Assembly (NCBI GenBank): GCA_963837445.1
Contig: CAWINK010000020.1
Span: 1 to 64,000 of the forward strand
Reading direction: 5' to 3'
DNA: 64,000 nucleotides
From: JACVRW01 sp963837445
GTDB lineage: Bacteria; Actinomycetota; Thermoleophilia; Solirubrobacterales; Thermoleophilaceae
The position numbers were made by a program, and so were the translations under genes. Positions 26,801 through 35,688 of this stretch are shown here, piece after piece (position 1 is the first letter of the stretch; every line of letters begins with the position of its first letter). Under the pieces are notes generated by a model. The model was not told the origin of the DNA, made no database searches, and saw nothing but the letters and a program-made list of their open reading frames with translations.

Positions 26801-27801
26801 TGGTCTGCGGCGGAGAGCAGGAGTGTGACTAGTTCGCGCGGGTCTCGGCGGATACGCAACTCGTCGTGCTCCGAGCGGCGCTCGACGCGCACCTCATCGG
26901 CGTTCGTGAGCCTGCGCAGGCGGCCGTCGCGGAGCAGTGCTTCGTCCACGGCGCCGAGCCGGCCCTCGAAGGTCGTGTACACGGGTGTCCCGAGCGCCAC
27001 GGCCTCACGGTTCATGGTACCTCCGGCCGAGATCACCAGATCCGCGTACGCCACGAGGCTCTGGGCATCCACGGCGTGCTCCGGCACGACGAATGGGCCG
27101 AGTCTGCGCACCTCCTCGCGCTGCTCGCCCGTGCGCGGCAGCACGACCACCTGTGCATCGCCCTGCGCGAGGCGCTCGAGCACGCGCGGGAAGAGCGGGT
27201 TCTCGAAGCGGTGGTAGAGCGAGACGTCGGGCGGGGTCCGCACCACCACGAGCGGGCGGTCAAGCGAGAGGCCCAACTCTCGAAGGACGGACTCGTCCGG
27301 CTCGAAGTCGGCCAGGTAGTACTCCTCCTTCAGGCCCGCGTAGCGGCGCAGCTTGCGCGGCTTCGCGCCGTAGCGCGCCAGCCGCTCGGGCGGGATCAGC
27401 TCAGGCACCATCACCACGCGGCAGAGCCGGCAGTTCACGTGATGCTGCTGCGCGGCGAACTCGTAGTCGAACGCCGTGGCCGCGGGGATGCGCAGGAGCG
27501 CGGCCGCCACGCTCACATCGTTCGACCCGTGCCCGATCGCCACGTCGAAGCCGCGGCCGCGTGCCCAGCGCGCCAGCCTGCTGCTGCGCGACACCAGTCC
27601 GAGCCCCTTGGAGGCGAGCCGCCCGCCGCGGTGGCGCCCGATCGCCGTGTGCTCGATGCCAAAGCGCTCGCACAGCTCGAGCGTCTGGGCGAAGTCGCGC
27701 GCCGTGACCTCCACCTCGTGCCCGTCGGCCCGCATCGCCTCGATCAGCGGCCGCATCACGAGCACGTGGGGACTGTTGGTCAGGTCGATCCAGATGCGCA
27801 T
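26797..27801 (-). CDS. DUF354 family protein (GT-B/epimerase-like fold)
   Basis: The 334-residue protein reads MRIWIDLTNSPHVLVMRPLI, with GHGSNDVSVAAALLRIPAA and a C-terminal ADLVISAGGTMNREAVALG motif like the donor site of UDP-GlcNAc 2-epimerases and GT-B enzymes. DUF354 proteins occur in archaeal and bacterial surface-glycan clusters; the reaction is not known. The start ATG lies 22 bp inside the end of the aminotransferase gene, and the stop overlaps the dehydratase start. The context supports a role as glycosyltransferase or epimerase in the same pathway. Confidence 0.85.
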   Translation of the reverse strand: MRIWIDLTNSPHVLVMRPLIEAMRADGHEVEVTARDFAQTLELCERFGIEHTAIGRHRGGRLASKGLGLVSRSSRLARWARGRGFDVAIGHGSNDVSVAAALLRIPAATAFDYEFAAQQHHVNCRLCRVVMVPELIPPERLARYGAKPRKLRRYAGLKEEYYLADFEPDESVLRELGLSLDRPLVVVRTPPDVSLYHRFENPLFPRVLERLAQGDAQVVVLPRTGEQREEVRRLGPFVVPEHAVDAQSLVAYADLVISAGGTMNREAVALGTPVYTTFEGRLGAVDEALLRDGRLRRLTNADEVRVERRSEHDELRIRRDPRELVTLLLSAADQ

Positions 27802-28817
27802 TCGTCGACGACCTGGCGGACCTGGTCCTCGCTGAGGTCCGTTCCCATCGGCAGGGCGAAGTTCGTGCGAGCGGCCTCCTCGGTGGCGGGCAGCTCCACG
27901 TCCGCCCCCACCGCCGGCTGCCGGTGCACCGGCGTGCGGTAGTAGCCACGACCGATCGGCAGCTCGCGCTCGGAGCGCACTACGTACAGGTGGTAGGCGT
28001 GCTCCGCGCCGTCGGTCGGCTGCGGCAACACGGCGTGCTCGCCCATCCCGAGGCGCTCGTATGCGGTGGCCACCTCGCGCCGCCGCTCGGTCCACCCGTC
28101 CAGCTCCGGCAACAGCACGCGCAGCACGGCCGCCTGCAGCTCGTCGAGGCGCGAGTTGTAGCCCACGTCGGTGAAGGTGGTCTTGTCCTTCGACCCGTGG
28201 AAGCGCAGGATCCGTGCCCGCTCGGCCAGCTCGTCGTCGTCCGTGACGATCGCGCCACCGTCGCCGAGGCAGGGCAGGTTCTTGGAGGGGAAGAACGAGA
28301 ACGTCCCGACGTCGCCCAGTGCGCCGGCGCGGGTTCCCCCGAGCGCCGCCCCCGCCGCCTGCGCCGCGTCCTCCACCAGCGGCACCCCGAGCTCGCGGAG
28401 CGCCGGGATCGGCGCCGCGTTGCCGAACAGGTCCACGGGCACGATCGCCTTGGTGCGCGGGGTGAGCGCCGCCCTGACCGTGTCGGGCGTGACGCAGAAG
28501 GTGTCGAGGTCGATGTCGCAGAACACCGGCCGTGCGCCGAGCACGAGCGCCGCCTCCGCCGTGGCGTAGAAGGTGAAGGACGGCATCACCACCTCGTCAT
28601 CGGGGCCGACGCCGAGTGTTCGCAGGGCGATCGTGAGGGCATCGGTCCCGTTGGCCACGCCCACGCAGTGGCGCACGCCCAGATAGCGCGCGAACTCCTC
28701 CTCGAAGGCCTGCACCTCGGGTCCGAGGATGTAGCGCCCGCTGCGGGCAACGCGGTCGAGCGCCTCGCTCAGGCGGTCGTGGTAGGGCTCGAGACTGCTG
28801 GCAAATAGGGGGATCAA
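27780..28817 (-). CDS. DegT/DnrJ/EryC1/StrS family sugar aminotransferase
   Basis: The 345-residue PLP-dependent enzyme has GVANGTDALTIAL, PSFTFYATAEA, VEDAAQAAGA and the PLP lysine in FSFFPSKNLPCLGDGGA (about residue 181). It aminates a keto-sugar nucleotide, most likely the 4-keto product of the neighbouring dehydratase. It is slightly shorter than usual: the region after HLYVVRSERE is trimmed. Start TTG, 8 nt after a TAGGGT element shared with the divergent DedA gene. Confidence 0.92.
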   Translation of the reverse strand: MIPLFASSLEPYHDRLSEALDRVARSGRYILGPEVQAFEEEFARYLGVRHCVGVANGTDALTIALRTLGVGPDDEVVMPSFTFYATAEAALVLGARPVFCDIDLDTFCVTPDTVRAALTPRTKAIVPVDLFGNAAPIPALRELGVPLVEDAAQAAGAALGGTRAGALGDVGTFSFFPSKNLPCLGDGGAIVTDDDELAERARILRFHGSKDKTTFTDVGYNSRLDELQAAVLRVLLPELDGWTERRREVATAYERLGMGEHAVLPQPTDGAEHAYHLYVVRSERELPIGRGYYRTPVHRQPAVGADVELPATEEAARTNFALPMGTDLSEDQVRQVVDECASGST

Positions 28818-28824
28818 GGCTCGC

Positions 28825-28831
28825 TACCCTA
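28825..28831. promoter_or_regulatory. Shared divergent -10 element (TACCCTA)
   Basis: TACCCT on the plus strand ends 11 nt before the DedA ATG, and the complementary TAGGGT on the minus strand ends 8 nt before the aminotransferase TTG. One near-palindromic 7-mer could serve both genes in this 24-bp gap. Confidence 0.4.
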
Positions 28832-28841
28832 CTTCGCGCTC

Positions 28842-29471
28842 ATGACCCTGATCGCCTCGATTACGGACCCGATCGTCGAGGTGGCCGTGGACGTGGTGGA
28901 TGCCATGGGACTCCCCGGAGTGTTCGTGCTGATGCTCCTGGAGAGCGCCTGCATCCCCGTGCCCAGCGAGGCCACGATGCTCTTCGCCGGGTTCAACGTC
29001 TCGCGCGGCGAGTACAGCCTGTTCGCCGCGACGATGGTCGGTTCGGTGGCGAACCTCGTCGGTTCTTGGCTTGCCTACTGGGTCGGTCGCGTCGGGCGCG
29101 TCGACATTCTCGAGAAGCACGGACGCAAGGTCGGGATCAAGATGTCGCACCTCGAGTGGGCGGACCGCTGGTTCGAGAAGCACGGGGACGCCACCGTCTT
29201 CTTCACCCGGATGCTCCCGATCATCCGCACCTTCATCTCGCTTCCTGCGGGCGTCGCGCGCATGCCGTTCTGGCGCTTCAGCGTGCTCACGATCGCCGGC
29301 TGCATTCCGTGGGTGCTGATGCTCACCTTCATCGGCAAGGAGGCCGGCGACAACTGGGAGCAGTGGAAGGACAACCTCCACTACGTGGACTACGCGGTGG
29401 CCGCCGCGATCGTGATCGGCGCCGTGTGGCTGATCGTGCGCAACCTGCTCCGACGCGCCGAGCCCGTCTAG
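28842..29471 (+). CDS. DedA family membrane protein (possible undecaprenyl-phosphate flippase)
   Basis: The 209-residue polytopic protein has the DedA pattern: LESACIPVPSEATMLFAGF, then TRMLPIIRTFISLPAGVARM (the conserved Arg-containing re-entrant segment) and several TM helices. Some DedA proteins (UptA type) return undecaprenyl phosphate to the inner leaflet, and the location beside lipid-carrier-dependent glycan genes fits that. Other DedA proteins affect membrane homeostasis in unknown ways. Confidence 0.9.
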   Translation: MTLIASITDPIVEVAVDVVDAMGLPGVFVLMLLESACIPVPSEATMLFAGFNVSRGEYSLFAATMVGSVANLVGSWLAYWVGRVGRVDILEKHGRKVGIKMSHLEWADRWFEKHGDATVFFTRMLPIIRTFISLPAGVARMPFWRFSVLTIAGCIPWVLMLTFIGKEAGDNWEQWKDNLHYVDYAVAAAIVIGAVWLIVRNLLRRAEPV

Positions 29472-29501
29472 ACGCTTCTGGCGAAACCGGGGGAACGCAC
29501 C

Positions 29502-29507
29502 TATGGT
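29502..29507 (+). promoter_or_regulatory. -10 element of the GAF-SpoIIE phosphatase gene
   Basis: TATGGT. It covers the upstream ATG at 29503, which argues that translation begins at ATG 29527 after the GGGGGA ribosome-binding site (29515-29521). Confidence 0.35.
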
Positions 29508-29526
29508 GGCTCTGCGGGGGACCACG

Positions 29527-31227
29527 ATGACGATCCAGCCCGCGAGCCTCCCCACGCCCCCTGCACCCGCAACGCCCGCCACATGGCGGGAGCGGACGCT
29601 CTCCCGGCTCGTGACGCATGTACGCGCCGTGCTGCCCGTGTCCGCCGTCGCGTTCATCACCGCCGAGTCCGACGAATTGGCCGCCGAGCACCCGATCGGC
29701 TGGTTCGCGGACGAGGATCTGCGCACGGCTGTCGAGGTCTCCCTCAGCCGGATGGTGCGCACGCGCTCGCTCCTGCTCCCGCGAGTGGACGCCTGGCAGG
29801 CAGCACCCGACCTGAGGGAGGCGATCAGCGCCCAGCTCGGCGAGGAGCGGGGGCGTCGGGTGTGGGAGAGCTATCGAGCCGCGTCGGTGATCGTGTGCCC
29901 GGTGCGTGGCGAGATCGGTAGCCCGCTCGGTGCGCTCGTGGTGGCATCGCTGGACGAGACCCGGCCGCTCGGGAGAGCAGAGCTGCCGACGGTCGAGGCC
30001 CTGGCCGACCTTGCCTCGATGGCGCTCGAGCGGACGAGCCTGCTCGAGACGGAGGGCCGGCGCGCGCGCGACGAGCTGCGGCTGAAGCGTGCCACCCAGG
30101 CCGTATCGGCCTCGCTGGACCCGAGCGAGGTCTACATGCGAGTAGCCGAGCACGCTGCAGCAATCACCGGCGGCACGCACGCGCTGCTCACCCGCCTCAA
30201 CGCTCGCGCGGGCGAGCTCCGCACCGCCGCGCAGGTGAACTTCTCGGACGAGCTGGCCTCGCAGCTCGTCTCGCTCGACAGCGGCAACTTCGCCGAAGTC
30301 GCGCGAGCACGGAAGCCCGTGCTGCGACACCATGCCGAGGCGGCACCGCTGGGCTCCGTGATGCACGTGCCTATCGAGCTTGGCCCCCGCCTGTACGGCG
30401 TGCTCACGGTTGGACACGAGGACCCTGAGGGCTTCGGCCCGGACGAGCTCGAGATGCTCGTGAAGCTGGCCCGCTCCTCCGCCGCGGCGATCGCCAACGC
30501 GATCGACTACGAGCGCGAGCGGCGGATCGCCCGCGCCCTCACGCTCGGCTTCGTGCCTGAGTCGCTTCCCGAGGTGCCCGGCTACGAGACCGGCCTGCTG
30601 TACGCGCCCGCGGCGAACGAGCCGACGGGCGGCGACGTCTACGGAGCCTGGCCGGTGGGGCACGGCGAGGCCGTGGCCGTGCTCGTGGGCGACGTGGCGG
30701 GGAAGGGCGTCGAGACCGCCGCCCTGAGCGCGATGGTCCGCTTCTTCGTGGAGGCGCGCAGCTGGGACACCCCCTCGCCCGCGCAGGTGCTCGAGCAGGC
30801 AAACGCCATGCTGCTCGGCCGCCTGCCGCGCGACACGTTCGTCACGGCGTTCCTCGGAATCCTCTCGCGTGAGTCGCTCCGCTACTGCAACGCTGGACAT
30901 CTGCCGCCGCTTCACGTGAGGGCCGCCACGGTGTGCCCGCTCGAGGGCCACGGGCTGCCGCTCGGGGTGCTCGAGCGCAACGGCTACTCCGAGAGCGAGC
31001 TGCATCTCGATCGCGGCGATCTGGTCTTCGCGCACACGGACGGCCTGATCGAGGCACGCCGCGAGGGCGTGATGTACGGCGCCGAGCGCCTGTCCCAGCT
31101 CGTGTCGGGACTGGCCGGCTCCCACGAGGCCCAGGGGCTTGCGCGGGCGGTGCACGAAGACGTGATGGGCTGGGCGGACGAGATCTCGGACGACGCCGTG
31201 GCCCTCGCCCTGCGCCGCACCGCCTGA
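29527..31227 (+). CDS. GAF-GAF-SpoIIE PP2C-type protein phosphatase
   Basis: The 566-residue protein has two GAF-like sensor domains (about 20-180 and 195-325) and a C-terminal SpoIIE/RsbU phosphatase domain (about 330-565) with metal-binding Asp residues in PTGGDVYGAW, VLVGDVAGKG and FAHTDGLIEA. Such proteins dephosphorylate anti-sigma-factor antagonists or similar STAS partners in response to a ligand or redox signal. No STAS or anti-sigma gene is nearby. The start at ATG 29527 is favoured over 29503 because TATGGT overlaps the latter and GGGGGA precedes the former. Confidence 0.88.
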   Translation: MTIQPASLPTPPAPATPATWRERTLSRLVTHVRAVLPVSAVAFITAESDELAAEHPIGWFADEDLRTAVEVSLSRMVRTRSLLLPRVDAWQAAPDLREAISAQLGEERGRRVWESYRAASVIVCPVRGEIGSPLGALVVASLDETRPLGRAELPTVEALADLASMALERTSLLETEGRRARDELRLKRATQAVSASLDPSEVYMRVAEHAAAITGGTHALLTRLNARAGELRTAAQVNFSDELASQLVSLDSGNFAEVARARKPVLRHHAEAAPLGSVMHVPIELGPRLYGVLTVGHEDPEGFGPDELEMLVKLARSSAAAIANAIDYERERRIARALTLGFVPESLPEVPGYETGLLYAPAANEPTGGDVYGAWPVGHGEAVAVLVGDVAGKGVETAALSAMVRFFVEARSWDTPSPAQVLEQANAMLLGRLPRDTFVTAFLGILSRESLRYCNAGHLPPLHVRAATVCPLEGHGLPLGVLERNGYSESELHLDRGDLVFAHTDGLIEARREGVMYGAERLSQLVSGLAGSHEAQGLARAVHEDVMGWADEISDDAVALALRRTA

Positions 31228-31269
31228 GCCCGCCCGCCGACGGCGCTTCACGCCGCGCGTTCCGCTTGA

Positions 31270-32340
31270 ATGGGGCTCGTGGCCGAAGGGGCATACGCGC
31301 GCGCCGGCGTGGACCAGCTGCTGTCGGGGAACGCCGTGGCCGCGCTGGTGGAGGTCCTGTCCGGAATCCGGACGGGGCGCCCCTCCCGCGCCGCTCTCGC
31401 CAGCGGGCACTACGCGAACGTCCTGAGGCTCGACGACGAGCGCGGTCTCGCGCTGTCGTGCGACAGCGTGGGCTCCAAGGTGATCATCTGCGAGCAGCTC
31501 GGGCGCTACGACACGATCGGGATCGACCTGTTCGGCATGAACGCGAACGACGTGATCTGCGTGGGCGCCGATCCGATCGCGCTGCTCGACTACATCGCGG
31601 TCGAGGAGGCAAACCCCGAGATGCTCGAGCAGATCGGCATCGGACTCCGCGCGGGAGCCGAGCAGGCGGGCGTGGAGATTCCCGGTGGGGAGCTGGCCGT
31701 GCTGCCCGACGTGGTCCGCGGCCATCCCTCGCCGCGCGGCTTCGACCTCGTGGGCTTCTGCGTCGGTCTGGTGGACCTGGACGCGATCGTCACGGGCGGC
31801 CGCATCGAGCCCGGCGACGCGCTGATCGGCATCCCGTCGAGCGGCATCCACTCGAACGGCCTGAGCCTCGCCCGCAGCGTGCTCACGGATCTCGACGAGG
31901 AGATCGGCGACGGGACGGTGGGCGACATGCTGATCGAGCCGACCGTGATCTACGTGCAGGCGATCCGCGAGCTGCTCGGCTCGGACGTGGACGTGCGCGG
32001 CCTGGCGCACATCACTGGGGACGGCTTCCTGAACCTGCTGCGCCTCGAAGCCGATGCCGGTTACCGGATCACCGCCCCGCTTCCGGTACCGCCGGTGTTC
32101 GTGCACATCGCGGAGCGCGGCGGCGTGGACGACGCGGAGCTGTACGAGGTCTTCAACATGGGCTGCGGCTTCTGCGTGGTCGTTCCTCAGGACGACGCCG
32201 AGGCCGCACTCGAGCTGCTCGAGCGCCATCACCCGGGCTCCGCTCTGATCGGCCAGGCCACGACCGCCGTCGGCGTGGTCGAGCTCCCGAAGCAGGGCCT
32301 GATCGGCCGTCACGGCGAGGGCTTCACTCCCGCCGCGTAG
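31270..32340 (+). CDS. purM: Phosphoribosylformylglycinamidine cyclo-ligase (AIR synthetase)
   Basis: The 356-residue PurM makes aminoimidazole ribotide in purine synthesis. Motifs: YARAGVD at the N-terminus, SCDSVGSKV, FGMNANDVICVGADPIAL, GIPSSGIHSNGLSLAR, HITGDGFLNLLR and EVFNMGCGFC. Length matches the family. A GTG at 31279, 7 nt after TTGAAT (31266-31271), is an alternative leaderless start three codons in. No other purine genes are nearby. It ends 4 bp before the convergent DsbA-like gene. Confidence 0.95.
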   Translation: MGLVAEGAYARAGVDQLLSGNAVAALVEVLSGIRTGRPSRAALASGHYANVLRLDDERGLALSCDSVGSKVIICEQLGRYDTIGIDLFGMNANDVICVGADPIALLDYIAVEEANPEMLEQIGIGLRAGAEQAGVEIPGGELAVLPDVVRGHPSPRGFDLVGFCVGLVDLDAIVTGGRIEPGDALIGIPSSGIHSNGLSLARSVLTDLDEEIGDGTVGDMLIEPTVIYVQAIRELLGSDVDVRGLAHITGDGFLNLLRLEADAGYRITAPLPVPPVFVHIAERGGVDDAELYEVFNMGCGFCVVVPQDDAEAALELLERHHPGSALIGQATTAVGVVELPKQGLIGRHGEGFTPAA

Positions 32341-32344
32341 GGCG

Positions 32345-33196
32345 CTAAGCCGGCTCCCAGAGCTCAGAGCCCAGCACGGGCACACGGCGTGCGCGCCATT
32401 CGCTGGCCAGGCGCCACACCTCCGCCCCCGCCCGCGGGCCGGGCAGGTCGCAGACCGCCTCGAGCTCCACGGTGGCCATGCTGCCGAAGCGCCCGAGCGC
32501 GGCCGCCACGTCCGGGCGCGGATCGTCGAGCGGCGCCCCGCCCGCTGCGATCACGGCGCTGCGCCACTCTTCGTAGGAGTGGTCGCCTCCCACCCAACGC
32601 TCCTCGCCACCCCCGTCGGCTGGGATCAGCCGCAGCGCCGGGAACTCCAGTCGCTCCACCTTCGAGCCGTGGCTGCCCTCCGTGGCCAGACCGGCCTCGC
32701 GGGCGGCGGCCGGGATCTCGCGCGCCTCCTCCAGGTCGGCTGCGAACATCTCGAGGGTCGCGTTCGATTCCAGGTCGATGCGGAATCGCTTCGCATCGAG
32801 GCCGGCGCGCCCCGCCTCACCCACGAGCGCCTCGGACCCGTCGAGCTTGCGCCGGTGACACATGAAGCCCTCGCGCAGGACGCGCAGATAGCGCGCCGCG
32901 GCGTCCGCTCCCTGCTCCGCCGCGGCCCTGAACGCGATGCAGGCCGGGTAGGTGGAGCGCACGCCATCGCTCGCCCAGACACGAGGGTCGAGCGGCATGC
33001 CGGACTCGGCGGCGTGGTCCAGCCAGGTGATGACGAGCGACGAGAGGTCGTTCTCGAACTCGCGGGCGAGACCGCCCATCACGTAGGTGATCTCGAGCCC
33101 GGCGCCGAATTCCACCATGAGCCGGCGCAGGCGCGGCTCAGCCGCCCAGGAGGCGGAACAGGCAGGATCCGTGTAGTAGCGCAGGCTTACAGCCAC
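32345..33196 (-). CDS. DsbA-like thioredoxin-fold protein without CxxC
   Basis: The 283-residue protein has a DsbA/FrnE-type N-terminus (SLRYYTDPACSASWAAEP) and the helical insert typical of that family, with a late EFPALRLIP cis-Pro-like strand. The redox site reads CSAS: the second Cys is missing, so classical dithiol oxidase activity is unlikely. No signal peptide, hence cytoplasmic. Start GTG 33196 is chosen because the longer frame would overlap the divergent kinase gene and because TATTTT (33212-33207) ends 10 nt upstream. Confidence 0.8.
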   Translation of the reverse strand: MAVSLRYYTDPACSASWAAEPRLRRLMVEFGAGLEITYVMGGLAREFENDLSSLVITWLDHAAESGMPLDPRVWASDGVRSTYPACIAFRAAAEQGADAAARYLRVLREGFMCHRRKLDGSEALVGEAGRAGLDAKRFRIDLESNATLEMFAADLEEAREIPAAAREAGLATEGSHGSKVERLEFPALRLIPADGGGEERWVGGDHSYEEWRSAVIAAGGAPLDDPRPDVAAALGRFGSMATVELEAVCDLPGPRAGAEVWRLASEWRARRVPVLGSELWEPA

Positions 33197-33213
33197 CGAA
33201 GAGCGGAAAATAG

Positions 33214-34698
33214 ATGACGGTGATCGGCACACTGATCAGCGACCGCTACCGGCTCGAAGAGAAGATCGGGTCCGGAGGGATGTCGAGCGTCTATCGGGCG
33301 TTCGATCCCATGCTCGAGCGGCGGGTCGCGATCAAGCTGATGCACAGCGACATCTCGAACGACCCGGACCAGCTCGAGCGCTTCCGCCGCGAGGCCCGCG
33401 CCGTCGCGCAGCTCAACCACCCGCATGTGGTGACCGTGATCGACGCGGGCGAGGACGAGGGCGCTCCCTACATCGTCTTCGAGTACGTGGAGGGCGAGAC
33501 GCTCAAGGAGCGCATCCGCCGTCTCGGGCGCCTGCCTGTCTCCGAGGCGGTGGCCTACGCGATCGAGATCGGCCGCGCGCTGGAATGCGCACACGAGAAC
33601 AAGCTCGTCCATCGCGACGTGAAGCCGCAGAACGTCCTGATCGACCGTGACGGCCGCGCCAAGGTCACCGACTTCGGTATCGCCCGCTCACTGGAGGCGC
33701 AGGGCCTGACCGCCACCGGGCGCGTGCTCGGCACCACCGACTACGTGTCGCCGGAGCAGGCCCTCGGGCGCGAGGTCACCGGCCAGTCCGACATCTACTC
33801 GCTCGGGATCGTGCTCTACGAGATGCTCACCGGCGAGACGCCGTTCCAGGCGGACACGCAGGTGGCGGTGGCGATGAAGCACGTGCGCGATCCGCTCCCG
33901 GACGCACAGCGCCGCAGGCCGGAGATCTCTTCGGCGCTCGCCGCCGTGGTGGAGCGCTCGACGGCGAAGGAGACGCAGAACCGCTACCCCACGGTCGCCC
34001 AGATGGTCCACGACCTCGAGGAGGTGCTGGCGATCGAGGCGGCCCGCAGCGGGCAGACCACCGGCGAGGCCACGACCGTGTTGCAATCGCTGTCGGGCGA
34101 CACCGCGGACTTCCTGCCGATCAGGCTGCGCCGGCCGAAGCGAGCAGCCGCGCTCACGCTCCTGGTGCTCGCGATGGTGGCGGCCACGGGCGTCTTCCTC
34201 GCTGCGAGGACAGAGAAGGGCACCGGCGGCACCGTCGTGAAGAAGCCGGCCGAGCTCGGTGAGGTGCGACTGGCCGGCGACGCCGCGCACGACTACGACC
34301 CGGCGGGCGACGGCCACGAGTCTGAGGACGCCACCCGCTACGCCATCGACGGCAGCCTCAGCACCAACTGGAACACAGAGCGCTACGAGGGCGGCTTCGC
34401 GGGCAACAACAACAAGCCCGGTGTGGGTATCTACGTGGATGCCGGCAAGCAGCTCGCGGCGCGAGGCGTTGCACTCGTGACCGCGACCACGGGGCTCAAG
34501 GCCAGGGTCTACGCCTCGGAGACCGTGCCCGCTTCCATCAACGGCTGGGTTCCGGTGAGCGGCGTCGAGACCGTCGAGCAGGACCACACGTTCCGGCTGA
34601 AGACAAACGGACGCAAGTTCCGCAACTACCTGCTCTGGATCACGGAGCTGCCCGAGGAGAACCAGGCCGAGATCCAGGAGCTGAGCCTGCTGAAGTAG
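33214..34698 (+). CDS. Ser/Thr protein kinase with extracytoplasmic discoidin-like domain
   Basis: The 494-residue protein has a kinase domain (about 10-275) with GSGGMSSVY, VAIKLM, LVHRDVKPQNVLI and DFGIAR. A juxtamembrane linker and one TM helix (about 310-330) follow. The outer domain of about 160 residues contains YAIDGSLSTNWNTERY, like a galactose-binding/F5-8C discoidin fold. The outer domain suggests sensing of a carbohydrate or wall component; ligand unknown. It lacks PASTA repeats, unlike the second kinase nearby. It is divergent from the DsbA-like gene with a 17-bp gap. Confidence 0.9.
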   Translation: MTVIGTLISDRYRLEEKIGSGGMSSVYRAFDPMLERRVAIKLMHSDISNDPDQLERFRREARAVAQLNHPHVVTVIDAGEDEGAPYIVFEYVEGETLKERIRRLGRLPVSEAVAYAIEIGRALECAHENKLVHRDVKPQNVLIDRDGRAKVTDFGIARSLEAQGLTATGRVLGTTDYVSPEQALGREVTGQSDIYSLGIVLYEMLTGETPFQADTQVAVAMKHVRDPLPDAQRRRPEISSALAAVVERSTAKETQNRYPTVAQMVHDLEEVLAIEAARSGQTTGEATTVLQSLSGDTADFLPIRLRRPKRAAALTLLVLAMVAATGVFLAARTEKGTGGTVVKKPAELGEVRLAGDAAHDYDPAGDGHESEDATRYAIDGSLSTNWNTERYEGGFAGNNNKPGVGIYVDAGKQLAARGVALVTATTGLKARVYASETVPASINGWVPVSGVETVEQDHTFRLKTNGRKFRNYLLWITELPEENQAEIQELSLLK

Positions 34699-34731
34699 CC
34701 GAGTGGTGGCGCACGGGCGCAGCGGCGGGTG

Positions 34732-35688
34732 CTAGTGCCGGTAGCTGCGGTCCTCTTCGTGGCGCTCCAGCGCAATCGCGAGCAGCCGCTCGAGCAGATC
34801 GACGTACGGGATGCCGCTGGCGTCGAAGAGCTTCGCGTAGACGCTGGTGGAGGTGAAGCCGGGGATCGTGTTCAGCTCGTTCACGAGCACCGTGGAGCCG
34901 TCCTCCACGAAGAAATCGACCCTCGCCATACCCGAGCAGTCGATGATCTTGAAGACCTCGACGGCGAGCCGCCTGACCTCCTCCCGCACCGCGTCCGGCA
35001 CACGGGCCGGCACGACCAGGTCCATGCCGCCCGGCTCGTACTTCGCCTCGTAGTCGTACCAATCGCTGTCCGTCAGGACGATCTCCCCGGGCTGCGAGGC
35101 GATCGGGTCGCGGTGGCCGAGCACCGAGCACTCGACCTCGAGTCCGTGCGAGAAGCGCTCCACCAGCACGAGCGGGTCGTGCTTGAACGCGCCCGCCAGC
35201 GCGCCGTCCAGGTCGGACTCCGACCATGCCTTGCCGATGCCCACCGACGACCCCAGCCGCGCCGGCTTCACGAACACCGGCGGCGCCAGCGTGACCGTGC
35301 CGCCCTCGCGGATCGCCACGTAGTCCACCTGCGGGATGCCGTGCGCGGTCATCAGCTCCTTGAAGAGCGCCTTGTCCATCGCGACGGCCGAGGCCATCAC
35401 ACCCGCGCCCACGTACGGGATGTCCAGCAGCTCGAGCAGGCCCTGCACGGTGCCGTCCTCGCCGAAGGGGCCGTGCAGGACCGGGAACGCGACGTCGGCG
35501 CCGAGCAGGCCGCCGGAGGGCTCGAGCGCAACGGGCTCGCCCTCGTAGGTCCAGTGGCCCTCGCGATCGATGCGCACGTCGACGGGCTCGTGCCCGCCGT
35601 CGGTGAGGCCCTCGCGCACCGACTCGGCGGACGAGAGGGAGACATCGTGCTCGCTGGAGCGGCCGCCCGCCAGGACAGCGACCCTCAC
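34732..35688 (-). CDS. ddl: D-alanine--D-alanine ligase
   Basis: The 318-residue ATP-grasp enzyme has VAVLAGGRSSEHDVSL, PVLHGPFGEDGTVQGLLE, GAGVMASAVAMDKALFKELM, VEVFKIIDCSGMARVDFF and VLVNELNTIPGFTSTS. It joins two D-Ala for peptidoglycan precursors in the cytoplasm. Start GTG overlaps the PASTA-kinase stop (GTGA), so it is the last gene of the long wall/division operon. The C-terminal helix carries a charged tail. Confidence 0.96.
   Translation of the reverse strand: MRVAVLAGGRSSEHDVSLSSAESVREGLTDGGHEPVDVRIDREGHWTYEGEPVALEPSGGLLGADVAFPVLHGPFGEDGTVQGLLELLDIPYVGAGVMASAVAMDKALFKELMTAHGIPQVDYVAIREGGTVTLAPPVFVKPARLGSSVGIGKAWSESDLDGALAGAFKHDPLVLVERFSHGLEVECSVLGHRDPIASQPGEIVLTDSDWYDYEAKYEPGGMDLVVPARVPDAVREEVRRLAVEVFKIIDCSGMARVDFFVEDGSTVLVNELNTIPGFTSTSVYAKLFDASGIPYVDLLERLLAIALERHEEDRSYRH

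Noticed and set aside
30911..30919. TTCACGTGA, resembling the centre of parS
   Set aside because: The outer bases do not match (GC at the left, GGG at the right), it lies inside the SpoIIE phosphatase coding sequence, and it is 30 kb from parB.
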